In this document: positions 1-6,827 of the stretch, piece by piece
How positions within the stretch are numbered: position 1 is the stretch's first letter
How the letters are laid out: each line of letters opens with the position of its first letter
Source of the DNA: Collinsella aerofaciens
Lineage (GTDB): Bacteria; Actinomycetota; Coriobacteriia; Coriobacteriales; Coriobacteriaceae
NCBI GenBank assembly: GCA_905213725.1
Contig: CAJMJM010000018.1
Span: forward strand, 1 to 23,486
Direction of reading: 5' to 3'
DNA length: 23,486 nt
Program-made: the position numbers and the translations under genes
The notes under the pieces: generated by a model
What the model saw: only the letters and a program-made list of their open reading frames with translations
What the model was told of the DNA's origin: nothing
Database searches by the model: none

Positions 1-1907
1 CGCTCGAGGGCACGGTAGAGCTCGCGATGCGTCGCGGCGAGGCCCCGCTCTATATCGTGCACTTTAGCCAGGACGCCGCACTTGCGACGGCGCAGTCGCT
101 CGCCAATTTTGGCATCGCCAGCAAGGAGCAGCGCGAGGCCATCAAAGAAGCGGCAAAGGGGACGAGCTTCTCCACGGCCTTTGGTAAGATTCTCAAACGC
201 CTGCTTGGATGCGGCGTCGGCGTGCACCATGCCGGCATGTTGCCGCGCTATCGCCTGCTGGTGGAGCGCCTGGCGCAGCAGGGCCTGCTGCCCGTCATCT
301 GCGGCACCGATACGCTCGGCGTCGGCATCAACGTACCCATCCACACCGTGGTACTCACCGCGCTCACCAAGTTCGACGGCTACAAGATGCGTCGCCTGCG
401 CGCCCGCGAGTTCCATCAGATTGCCGGTCGCGCCGGCCGCTCGGGCTTCGATACCGAGGGCATGGTCATCGCCGAGGCCCCGGAGCACGAGATCGAGAAC
501 GCCAAACTCATGGCCAAGGCGGGCGACGACCCCAAGAAGCTCCGCAAGATTAAAAAGAAGAAGGCCCCCGAGGGCTTTGTCACCTGGAACAAGCAGACCT
601 TTGAGCGCCTGATCGAGACGCAGCCCGAGACGCTCAAGCCGCGCCTTCGCATCACGCACTCCATGGTGATTAGCGTGGTCGAGCAGGGCGGCGATGCCCG
701 AGTCCGCGTACACGACCTCATCGAGACGAGCTTGCAGACCCCCGAGGAAAAGGCCAAGCTCGAGGTTCGCGCCGACGAAATCTTCGCCACGCTCATCGAT
801 TCCGGCGTCGTCGTTCGCACCGAGGTGCCGCCCGCGCCCGACGCCCCGACTGACGCCGCGCCAGACATCGACTATGCACTGACGGTCGATCTGCCCGAGG
901 ACTTTGCGCTCGACCAGCCGCTCTCGCCGTTTTTGCTTGCCGCGCTGGAGCTGCTCGACCCCGAGAGTGAGACCTATACCATGGATCTGATCTCAATGGT
1001 CGAGGCTACGCTCGAGGATCCCAAGCAGGTGCTGCGCGCGCAGGAGCGCGCCGCGCGCGACCGCGCTATGGCCGAGATGAAAGCCGACGGCGTCGAATAT
1101 GAGGAACGCTTGGAGCGCATCCAGGATGTCACCTACGAAAAGCCGCTCGAGGATTTGCTCGATGCCGCCTTCGACAAGTACTGCCAGGAAGTACCTTGGG
1201 CCAACGACTACCAGCTCTCGCCCAAGAGCGTCCTGCGCGACATGTTGGAGAGCGCGAGCGACTTTAAGGGCTATATCCAAAAGCTCGGCATCGCCCGCTC
1301 CGAGGGCATTCTGCTGCGCTACCTAGCCGAGGCCTACCGCTCCCTCGATCGCACCGTGCCCATTGAGAAGCGCGATGAGCGCTTGCGCGACATCATTTCG
1401 TGGCTCGGCTTTGTGGTGCGCTCGGTCGACTCGAGCCTGGTGGACGAGTGGGAGAACGCCGGCAACCCGGCGGCCCTCGACGCCGCGCCGCCGCAGGGCA
1501 TCGACGAGGTCGTTGCGGACCGTCGCGGCTGCACGCTGCTGGTGCGCAACGCACTCTTCCGCCGCGTGACCCTTGCCGCCCGCGAGCACGTTCGCGACCT
1601 GGGCGAACTCGACGAGGACTGGGGCATGAGCGAGGTCCGCTGGCAAAAGGCGCTCGATGCCTACCATGAGCAGCACGAGGAAATCCTCACCGACGGAGAT
1701 GCCCGCAGCGCCGCGATGTTTACCATCGACGGGAGCGACGAGAAGACCGATCACGTGTGGCACGTGCACCAGATTTTTGCCGACGAGGATGGCGACCACG
1801 ACTTTGGCATCATGGGCGATGTCGACCTGGATGCCACGCAAGACGGCGGCGAGGTCATCTTCAAAAACTACCGCGTCGGCTTTATCGAGGACCTGCTCGA
1901 GGACTAG
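1..1907 (+). CDS. DEAD/DEAH-box (Ski2-like) RNA helicase with C-terminal DUF3516, 5' truncated
   Basis: The frame is open to the left edge from base 3, so the true start and the ATP-binding domain lie outside the window; about 634 residues are visible. The visible part starts in the second RecA-like helicase domain. Counting from the Met at base 27, VGVHHAGMLPRYR (about 64-76), GTDTLGVGINVPIHTVV (about 93-109) and REFHQIAGRAGRSGFD (about 127-142) are the Ski2-like motifs IV to VI. The HQIAGRAGR arginine finger is intact. The remaining 450 or so residues are acidic and helical, ending FKNYRVGFIEDLLED, and match my memory of DUF3516, which occurs fused to such helicases in Actinobacteria. Likely role: ATP-dependent RNA unwinding in RNA turnover (family knowledge). 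The gene ends at a strong hairpin terminator and converges on the DUF2130 gene. The helicase class is secure; the RNA substrate is unknown. Confidence 0.88.
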   Translation, partial: LEGTVELAMRRGEAPLYIVHFSQDAALATAQSLANFGIASKEQREAIKEAAKGTSFSTAFGKILKRLLGCGVGVHHAGMLPRYRLLVERLAQQGLLPVICGTDTLGVGINVPIHTVVLTALTKFDGYKMRRLRAREFHQIAGRAGRSGFDTEGMVIAEAPEHEIENAKLMAKAGDDPKKLRKIKKKKAPEGFVTWNKQTFERLIETQPETLKPRLRITHSMVISVVEQGGDARVRVHDLIETSLQTPEEKAKLEVRADEIFATLIDSGVVVRTEVPPAPDAPTDAAPDIDYALTVDLPEDFALDQPLSPFLLAALELLDPESETYTMDLISMVEATLEDPKQVLRAQERAARDRAMAEMKADGVEYEERLERIQDVTYEKPLEDLLDAAFDKYCQEVPWANDYQLSPKSVLRDMLESASDFKGYIQKLGIARSEGILLRYLAEAYRSLDRTVPIEKRDERLRDIISWLGFVVRSVDSSLVDEWENAGNPAALDAAPPQGIDEVVADRRGCTLLVRNALFRRVTLAAREHVRDLGELDEDWGMSEVRWQKALDAYHEQHEEILTDGDARSAAMFTIDGSDEKTDHVWHVHQIFADEDGDHDFGIMGDVDLDATQDGGEVIFKNYRVGFIEDLLED

Positions 1908-1926
1908 CCGTACATACTGGAACGAA

Positions 1927-1964
1927 GCGGGGCCGTTGGCAATATCGCCAGCGGCCCCGCTTTT
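1927..1964 (+). terminator. Rho-independent terminator of the helicase gene
   Basis: GCGGGGCCGTTGGC (1927-1940) pairs with GCCAGCGGCCCCGC (1947-1960) across a 6-nt loop with one G-T wobble, followed by TTTT. It lies 20 nt after the helicase stop, between two convergent genes. The T run is good only on the plus strand, so it mainly serves the helicase. Confidence 0.85.
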
Positions 1965-1981
1965 GCACTATACGCTATCCC

Positions 1982-3739
1982 CTACTCGGCATCCTCGACC
2001 TCATACGAATCCGCCTCGGCGGGCTCATCGTTTGCCCCTGTCGCAGCCCCGCGCGCCTCGTCAAACGCCGCCTTCATGGTCTTGTTGCCCCAGGTGAGCT
2101 TGCGAATGGTAAGATCGTCGGCCTTCTTGTTGGCTAGACGTAAATTGTTCTCGGAGGACAGCAATGCCTCCTTGGTTTTCTGCAGATGGCTAATCGTCTT
2201 ATCGATCTCATCGATCGCCGTTTGGAACTTGCGGCTCGCGATCTCGTAGTTGCGGCCGAAGTCGTTCTTGAACTTCTCCATCTTGGCCTCGAAGTTCGTG
2301 ACGTCGATGTTCTGTTGCTTGTACTCCGCCAGCTCCTGCTTATAGCGCAGCGAACCCATGGCGGCGTTGCGCAGCAGCGTGATCATGGGAATGAAGAACT
2401 GCGGGCGGATCACGTACATCTTCTCATAGCGGTAACTCACGTCGACTATCCCTGCGTTATAGAGCTCGCTTTCGGGCTCGAGCAGTGTGCAGAGCACCGC
2501 GTACTCACAGCCTTTCTGGCGACGATCGTGATCGAGTTTCTTAAAGAAGTCCTCGTTTTTGTGCTTGGTCGCGGTCTCGTCGTTCTCGTTTTTCATCTCG
2601 AACATAATCGAAATGACCTCGTTACCGCTTGCGTCGCACTCGCGGAAGATAAAGTCGCCCTTGGTGCCCTCGGACGCATCGTTATCCTTCTCGAAGTACG
2701 CGTTAGGAAACGCCGTCATGCGCAGACGGTTAAACTCGGTCTCGCAGTGCTGCTCGAGCGACTCGCCCACCATCTTGGTGGACAGGCGGACCTTCATGTC
2801 CTTAAGGCGCTCAATCTCTTCGTCCTTGTAGCGAATCAGGTCATCGCTCGCGCGCTTGGCCTGCGCAAGCTCGAGCTCGTGTGCCGCCTTGACCTGTTCC
2901 TCGCGAGAATCGCGCACCGCCAGCTCGCTCGTCAGTTTGGCACGCGCCTCATCGCGCTCTCGCTCCGCCGCGGCGACCGCCTCTGACAGGTTCATTTTTG
3001 CCATCAGTTCCTGCTCGCGCAGCTGGGCACGCAAGCCCTCGGCCTCTTGCTCGGACTGAGCCTTTGCGGCGGAAAACTTCTCTTGCACCTTCGCGCGATA
3101 GTCAGCAAACGCGCGCTCGGCCTCGCTGCGAGCGGCATCGAGCTCACGCTGCGACTCTGCCGCGGCAGCGGCAAGCGCCATCTCCTGGGCCTTGTCCGCC
3201 GCGGCAAGCCTGGCCTGCAGCTCGGCAATCTGAGCGTCGCGTGCAGCTAAATCGTTTTGAGCAGCGTTGCGCGCCGCCGACTCGGCAAGCTTTGCTTCGT
3301 CATCTTTGCGCCCAAGCTGCGCACGCAGGCTATCAATCTCACGCTGGAGTTCGGCATTCTCTTTTTGAGCATTGGCTCGTGCCTCAACCGCCGCGCGCTG
3401 GCTTGCACTCTCGCGCTCTGCGGCAGCGCCCTCGAGCTTAGCGCGCAGCTCGGCAAGCTCAGCATCGCGCTTGGCAACCTCTTGCGCCAGTTTCTGATCC
3501 GCAGTGTTCTTCTGCTCGACAAGCTGAGCGTCGCGTTGAGACTCCGCCTCCTGCAGGGCAGACGCCGAACGCGAACGCTCAAGCTCCAGCGCCTGCTCGC
3601 CCTCGCGTCGAGCCGCCGCTACGCGCTCATCAAGATCGCGCGAGAACTCGGCATCGCGCACTTGCTTGACGATATCCGCATAGCCGGACGCATCGACCTT
3701 AAAAACTTCGCCGCAATGCGGGCACTTGATCTCGTTCAT
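1982..3739 (-). CDS. DUF2130 family protein: CxxC N-terminus, long coiled coil, PD-(D/E)XK-like C-terminal domain
   Basis: 585 aa. The N-terminus MNEIKCPHCGEVF holds a CPHC half zinc knuckle. Residues about 30-310 are a charged Ala/Glu/Arg-rich coiled coil. Residues about 320-560 match the DUF2130 core: MVGESLEQHCETEFN, then GD362FIFRE followed by FE381MK383NE. This D...ExK spacing is typical of PD-(D/E)XK nuclease folds, then KHKNEDFFKKLDHDR and CEYAVLCTLLEPESELYN. The tail is acidic. The start is supported by GAGGAG placed 7 nt upstream. A terminator for the upstream minus-strand operon lies at 3798-3832, so this gene probably has its own promoter in 3740-3797, although I see no convincing -35/-10 there. 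The family function is not established; a DNA-binding or nuclease role is inference from the motif. The length is normal for the family. Confidence 0.85.
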   Translation of the reverse strand: MNEIKCPHCGEVFKVDASGYADIVKQVRDAEFSRDLDERVAAARREGEQALELERSRSASALQEAESQRDAQLVEQKNTADQKLAQEVAKRDAELAELRAKLEGAAAERESASQRAAVEARANAQKENAELQREIDSLRAQLGRKDDEAKLAESAARNAAQNDLAARDAQIAELQARLAAADKAQEMALAAAAAESQRELDAARSEAERAFADYRAKVQEKFSAAKAQSEQEAEGLRAQLREQELMAKMNLSEAVAAAERERDEARAKLTSELAVRDSREEQVKAAHELELAQAKRASDDLIRYKDEEIERLKDMKVRLSTKMVGESLEQHCETEFNRLRMTAFPNAYFEKDNDASEGTKGDFIFRECDASGNEVISIMFEMKNENDETATKHKNEDFFKKLDHDRRQKGCEYAVLCTLLEPESELYNAGIVDVSYRYEKMYVIRPQFFIPMITLLRNAAMGSLRYKQELAEYKQQNIDVTNFEAKMEKFKNDFGRNYEIASRKFQTAIDEIDKTISHLQKTKEALLSSENNLRLANKKADDLTIRKLTWGNKTMKAAFDEARGAATGANDEPAEADSYEVEDAE

Positions 3740-3797
3740 AGCAGCTCCTCGATGGACGCAAATTTCAACCGCCTACACTCTACCGCGCCACGCGGAC

Positions 3798-3832
3798 AAA
3801 AAAGGCGCCGCCGCCATAATGGCAACGGCGCC
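3798..3832 (-). terminator. Terminator of the HIRAN/metallophosphoesterase operon
   Basis: On the minus strand GGCGCCGTTGCC pairs with GGCGGCGGCGCC around a 5-nt ATTAT loop (two G-T wobbles), followed by TTTTTT (plus-strand A run 3798-3803). It lies 46 nt after the phosphoesterase stop. Confidence 0.85.
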
Positions 3833-3834
3833 AG

Positions 3835-3871
3835 AACCACCACAAAGGTGCCTGTCCCCTTTGTGGTGGTT
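3835..3871. repeat. Perfect 13-bp palindrome with GTGCCTGTCCC loop
   Basis: AACCACCACAAAG (3835-3847) and CTTTGTGGTGGTT (3859-3871) are exact reverse complements around GTGCCTGTCCC. It sits between the phosphoesterase stop and the operon terminator. I recall similar GGGGACAGGCACC-type palindromes as dispersed intergenic repeats in Coriobacteriia and Firmicutes, so this is probably a REP-like copy. Copy number cannot be judged from one window. Confidence 0.7.
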
Positions 3872-3877
3872 CGAGAA

Positions 3878-4423
3878 TTACAGTCCAAAGAAGCCCAGGA
3901 TTTGATCGCGGCTTACGGGTCTGTAGTCGTTGGCATCAAGGCCAACGTCATAGCGCAGGATCGGGCGCTCGCGATCGCGGTTGCGTGCGTTGGTGCGGTC
4001 ACCCCTGCTGTGGATATGCCCATGCAGCATAATGGCGCCACGTGCCTTGCCGTTCCAGCTGAGCATGGGGTAGTGGCTCATAACCAGACGATGGCCCTTG
4101 GCATAGCCGGGAGCAATCTCCAGGTAATCGCGCACGTCTTCCCAAATTTGCGGGGCGTCGGAATCTTCCCAGTCGCCGTCATGGTTACCGCGGATGAGCG
4201 TCGCATTCTTGCATTCGATACGCTCGCGCAGGCGCACCGCCTCCGCCATGGGCAAGCGATACGTAAAGTCTCCCAGGATATAGAGGCGGTCGTCCGCAGC
4301 CACGCACTCATTGATGGCATCGATGACCTTGCGGTTCATCTCCTCGACCGAATCAAACGGTCGATCCATGTCGTGCAAGATATTCGTATCGCCCAGGTGC
4401 AGGTCGGCGGTAAACCACATCAT
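3878..4423 (-). CDS. Calcineurin-like metallophosphoesterase
   Basis: 181 aa. All metal-binding blocks of the family are visible in order: D7-L-H9 (FTADLHLGD), G51-D52 (YILGDF), G79-N80-H81-D82, H117 (MSHYP) and G135-H136-I-H138. This predicts an intact di-metal phosphodiesterase or phosphatase; the compact size resembles small stand-alone phosphoesterases of the YfcE/MJ0936 type. The substrate is unknown. It is the last gene of a three-gene minus-strand operon (HIRAN protein, 59-aa protein, this gene), 66 nt after its neighbour. Either of two adjacent ATGs (4423 or 4420) could start it; GAGGG lies about 8 nt upstream. The partner HIRAN protein, whose domain binds DNA ends in other proteins, hints at a nucleic-acid-related job, which is inference only. 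Confidence 0.9.
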   Translation of the reverse strand: MMWFTADLHLGDTNILHDMDRPFDSVEEMNRKVIDAINECVAADDRLYILGDFTYRLPMAEAVRLRERIECKNATLIRGNHDGDWEDSDAPQIWEDVRDYLEIAPGYAKGHRLVMSHYPMLSWNGKARGAIMLHGHIHSRGDRTNARNRDRERPILRYDVGLDANDYRPVSRDQILGFFGL

Positions 4424-4489
4424 CGTCTATGCCCTCATTTCGCAATGCATCCAACTCGTGCTAAGTATACAGACACAGCGATGCGGCGG

Positions 4490-4669
4490 TTAGCCAAAGA
4501 GCCCGCCGAACAGTCCGCGGCGGCGCTTGTCTTGCTTTTTCGAAGCGTCACCCTGGGCGTTCTTGCCCTGCCGCTTCTTACGATCCCGCTCCAACTCATC
4601 GTCATCGAGTAGCGTATCCCACTCAAACGGATCGTCTGTCAGATCGAACAGGTCATCGTCATCAAACAT
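4490..4669 (-). CDS. Small 59-aa protein with acidic N-terminal half and basic C-terminal half
   Basis: Translated by hand: it starts MFDDDDLFDLTDDPFEWD, continues with a second acidic cluster (LLDDDELERD), then switches to a Lys/Arg-rich half (RKKRQGK, KKQDKRRR) and ends in the hydrophobic GLFGGLFG. It is easily missed because of its length. A GGGAG Shine-Dalgarno about 6 nt before the ATG, the position 18 nt after the HIRAN gene stop and 66 nt before the phosphoesterase start, and the strongly non-random composition all support a real gene. No family is recognised. The opposite charges suggest a disordered linker or partner-binding protein for its operon mates; this is inference. A long plus-strand frame here is the shadow of the minus-strand genes. 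Confidence 0.7.
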   Translation of the reverse strand: MFDDDDLFDLTDDPFEWDTLLDDDELERDRKKRQGKNAQGDASKKQDKRRRGLFGGLFG

Positions 4670-4687
4670 GGCAGTCTCCCATACCGA

Positions 4688-5014
4688 TTAGCGAGCATCC
4701 ACCACATAGAGCCCAACGCGCACCTGATGCCACGGGCTGCGCTCGGGGGCAACCTGTTGCACGCGGGCCTCAAATACGTCCTCGTGGCCGTAATACATCA
4801 TCAAGGACAGTGGGCCAACCTCGTTTCCCGGAACGTAGCCAAGTTTGGTCTTGCCATAGTAGATCGCAACTGCCTCGGGGTCATGGGGATTATCGCGCTC
4901 GGCACACAGCGTCAGTTTATCGCCCGCTTTAAGATCGCCCAAGACCAAGGCGCCATCGGTATACTGAAATCCTGCAATGTGAAATGACAGAAGAACACGC
5001 GAAGGCTCGTACAT
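4688..5014 (-). CDS. HIRAN domain protein
   Basis: 108 aa, essentially one domain. The pattern FHIAGFQY...LKAGDKLTLCAERDNPHDPEAVAIYYGKTKLGYVPGNE is a clear HIRAN signature: the NPHDPEAVAIY block followed by (K/R)LGYVP. HIRAN domains, as in HLTF/Rad5, bind 3' ends of single-stranded DNA at stalled forks; stand-alone bacterial versions are not well characterised. The ATG is preceded by GAGGAG at 7 nt (GAGGAGCTGCT), the same leader found before the DUF2130 gene at 3739. First gene of an operon with the 59-aa protein and the metallophosphoesterase. No convincing promoter was found in the 236 nt between it and the small gene at 5251. Confidence 0.85.
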   Translation of the reverse strand: MYEPSRVLLSFHIAGFQYTDGALVLGDLKAGDKLTLCAERDNPHDPEAVAIYYGKTKLGYVPGNEVGPLSLMMYYGHEDVFEARVQQVAPERSPWHQVRVGLYVVDAR

Positions 5015-5127
5015 AGCAGCTCCTCTAACGGCCGGATAAACCGGTGTGTAACCTTATTGAGAAGTCTACGGTCCCGTGCGGACACAAATACATCCTGTCT
5101 GCGTCCTTCAATCGTTTGCCTCAACGC

Positions 5128-5156
5128 TTGCGCGACAGAACGCTTGCAGATAAGAT
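5128..5156 (+). promoter_or_regulatory. Promoter-like sequence firing antisense to the small hydrophobic peptide gene
   Basis: TTGCGC (5128-5133), a 17-nt spacer, then TAAGAT (5151-5156). This is a fair sigma-70-type match on the plus strand in a place with no plus-strand gene downstream. Predicted initiation is near 5163, giving RNA that runs into the 3' end of the 5251-5334 minus-strand peptide gene. Confidence 0.35.
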
Positions 5157-5162
5157 AGGAAC

Positions 5163-5260
5163 ACGGATGGCACCCGTTGCCGCGGGTCTTGCCAACTCCG
5201 ATACACGTTTTCATCGTGAGAAGTGGCCGTCTTCGCTTACGCGGGGGCGGCTATTTCATT
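5163..5260 (+). ncRNA. Candidate antisense RNA (possible type I antitoxin)
   Basis: Inferred from the upstream promoter-like sequence and from a hairpin that is stable only when read on the plus strand: GCCGTCTTCGC and GCGGGGGCGGC (5226-5250 region) pair fully using three G-U wobbles around TTAC, and TATTTCATT follows. On the minus strand the same positions are A-C mismatches. A further small hairpin, ACCCG/CGGGT, lies at 5172-5187. The RNA would overlap the 3' UTR and last codons of the peptide mRNA, like RatA with TxpA. No expression evidence exists here. Confidence 0.25.
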
Positions 5261-5334
5261 CGGCCGATAAACAGACCGAGTTCGATAGCCGCAATCAACA
5301 ACGCCAATAACGAAATAACATCGCTTACGTTCAT
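5251..5334 (-). CDS. 27-aa hydrophobic peptide, type I toxin-like
   Basis: Translated by hand: starts MNVSDVISLLALLIAAIE and ends LGLFIGRMK. One predicted membrane helix covers residues about 5-23, with a basic tail (GRMK). This is the layout of small 'putative holin-like toxin' / TxpA-type peptides. The Shine-Dalgarno AGAAGGGA lies 7 nt before the ATG and is itself one arm of a hairpin (5341-5355). The gene sits directly downstream of the aldehyde dehydrogenase terminator. A promoter-like sequence on the other strand could make an antisense RNA over its 3' end. Real translation is likely from the start context; toxicity is inference from architecture alone. It could instead be a harmless small membrane protein. 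Confidence 0.5.
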   Translation of the reverse strand: MNVSDVISLLALLIAAIELGLFIGRMK

Positions 5335-5340
5335 ACCAAA

Positions 5341-5355
5341 TCCCTTCTAAAGGGA
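5341..5355 (-). promoter_or_regulatory. Hairpin sequestering the Shine-Dalgarno of the 27-aa peptide
   Basis: On the minus strand TCCCTT-TAG-AAGGGA forms a perfect 6-bp stem with a 3-nt loop, ending 6 nt before the ATG. The AAGGGA arm is the ribosome binding site, so translation would be masked until the hairpin opens. This is a common trait of type I toxin mRNAs. Confidence 0.5.
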
Positions 5356-5397
5356 GTTGGCCCATCCGTGCTCCATAACAGTAGTCTAACGCAAAAT

Positions 5398-5431
5398 GCA
5401 GGTAATAGGAACACTTGTTCGTATTACCTGC
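5398..5431 (-). terminator. Terminator of the ADH/ALDH operon
   Basis: GCAGGTAATA (5398-5407) and TATTACCTGC (5422-5431) form a perfect 10-bp stem, with an inner GAAC/GTTC pair in the loop. It starts 8 nt after the ALDH stop. On the minus strand it is followed by ATTTTGC, a short T run, so strength is uncertain. Confidence 0.65.
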
Positions 5432-5439
5432 GCCCTTTT

Positions 5440-6819
5440 CTAATGCACAAACATGCGCACGAACTTGTGCTTCCAGCTTGCGTAAGGAGCATAGCGGAAT
5501 GGCACGTCCAGCCACGTTGCCTTGTTCACGATGCTCTTCTTGTGGCTAAACGTATCGAAGCTCTCGCGTCCATGGTACTGCCCCATACCGCTCGCACCCA
5601 TGCCACCAAAGCCCATATGGCTCGTAGCCAAGTGCATAATCGTGTCGTTGACGCAGCCGCCGCCAAAGGGCACGTAACGCACAAAGCGCTGCTGAACTGC
5701 GCGATCCTGGCTAAAGATATACAGAGCCAGCGGCGTCGGACGATCCGTAATAAACGTCTCGGCCTCGTCTAGGCTCTCAAACGTCAGCACCGGCAAGATG
5801 GGGCCGAAAATCTCCTCCTGCATCACGGCGTCATCGGGGGTCACGCCGTCCAAAATCGTCGGCTCAATCTTGAGCGATGACTCGCGCGCCGTGCCTCCAA
5901 GCACAACCTTATCGGGATCGATCAGCCCACGCACGCGCGCAAAATGCTTGGCGTTGACGATATGCCCATAATCCTCGTTATCGAGCGGATGCTCGCCAAA
6001 CATACGGCGGGCCTCTTCCCTGATGAGGTCCAGCAGCTCGTCGTGCACGCGCGCATCGACCAGCAGGTAGTCGGGCGCCACGCAGGTCTGCCCCACGTTG
6101 AGCCATTTACCAAAGGCGATACGCCGCGCCGCAACCTTCAAGTTTGCCGTCGCATCCACGATGCAGGGGCTCTTTCCGCCCAGCTCAAGCGTCACGGGCG
6201 TAAGGTTTTTACTTGTGCGCTCCATGACGAGTTTGCCGACCGGAACGCTACCGGTAAAGAAGATCTTGTCCCAGCACTCATCGAGCAGCGCTTCGTTCTC
6301 GGCGCGCCCGCCCTCGACAACCGTCACCAGGCGCGGATCAAATGCCTCTTCACAGATTTGCTTGAGCACCGCACTCGATGCCGGAGCATAGGCGCTCGGC
6401 TTGATGACCACAGTATTGCCCGCGGCAAGGGCGCCGGCGAGCGGCTCGAGTGTTAGCAAAAATGGGTAGTTCCACGGAGCCATGATGAGCGTGACGCCAT
6501 AGGGCACGGCTTGCGTTTTGCACACACTCACGGCGTTGGCAAGGTCACACGGACGCAGGCGCGGACGACTCCATCGAGCCACGTGAGCGATCTGATGACG
6601 AATCTCGGAAAGCGACGTGCCAATCTCGCACATATATGCCTCGTCATGCGACTTTCCCAAATCGGTCTTGAGTGCATGGGCAATATCGGCCTCGTGCGCC
6701 CGTACCGCATCGCGTAAACTCACGAGCGCGCGACGTCGGGCATCGACATCAAACGTGGCGTGCGTCTTAAAGTAGGCGCGCTGATCGCCGACGATGCGCG
6801 CAATTTCCTCGGTGTTCAT
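5440..6819 (-). CDS. NAD(P)-dependent aldehyde dehydrogenase, class 3 (ALDH3) type
   Basis: 459 aa, full length for ALDH3-type enzymes, which oxidise medium or long-chain and aromatic aldehydes to acids. Catalytic features are complete: PWN117YPF (oxyanion Asn), FFTGSVPVGK (cofactor loop), LE212LGGKSP (general base) and GQTC246VAPD (nucleophile). EEIFGPILPV and SFDTFSHKKS complete the family pattern. The protein is soluble, with a slightly basic C-terminus (WKHKFVRMFVH). The start is 8 nt after the alcohol dehydrogenase stop, and its AGGAGG overlaps that stop codon, so the two genes are translationally linked. The pair would interconvert alcohol, aldehyde and acid; the natural substrate is not evident. 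Rex-like sites upstream of the operon suggest NADH-responsive control. Confidence 0.93.
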   Translation of the reverse strand: MNTEEIARIVGDQRAYFKTHATFDVDARRRALVSLRDAVRAHEADIAHALKTDLGKSHDEAYMCEIGTSLSEIRHQIAHVARWSRPRLRPCDLANAVSVCKTQAVPYGVTLIMAPWNYPFLLTLEPLAGALAAGNTVVIKPSAYAPASSAVLKQICEEAFDPRLVTVVEGGRAENEALLDECWDKIFFTGSVPVGKLVMERTSKNLTPVTLELGGKSPCIVDATANLKVAARRIAFGKWLNVGQTCVAPDYLLVDARVHDELLDLIREEARRMFGEHPLDNEDYGHIVNAKHFARVRGLIDPDKVVLGGTARESSLKIEPTILDGVTPDDAVMQEEIFGPILPVLTFESLDEAETFITDRPTPLALYIFSQDRAVQQRFVRYVPFGGGCVNDTIMHLATSHMGFGGMGASGMGQYHGRESFDTFSHKKSIVNKATWLDVPFRYAPYASWKHKFVRMFVH

Positions 6820-6827
6820 GTGCCCTC

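Noticed and set aside
2186..2986. 266-codon plus-strand frame
   Set aside because: Antisense of the DUF2130 coiled-coil region; Leu/Val/Arg-rich shadow.
3860..3880. GGTTCGAGA resembling a tRNA T-loop
   Set aside because: Belongs to the AACCACCACAAAG palindrome; no acceptor, D or anticodon arms nearby.
3257..4612. 451-codon open frame on the plus strand
   Set aside because: Crosses antisense to the DUF2130 gene, its terminator and the phosphoesterase operon, all of which have strong motifs.
5044..5310. 88-codon plus-strand frame
   Set aside because: No ribosome binding site, no domain, and crosses the small hydrophobic peptide gene in antisense; a non-coding antisense RNA fits better.
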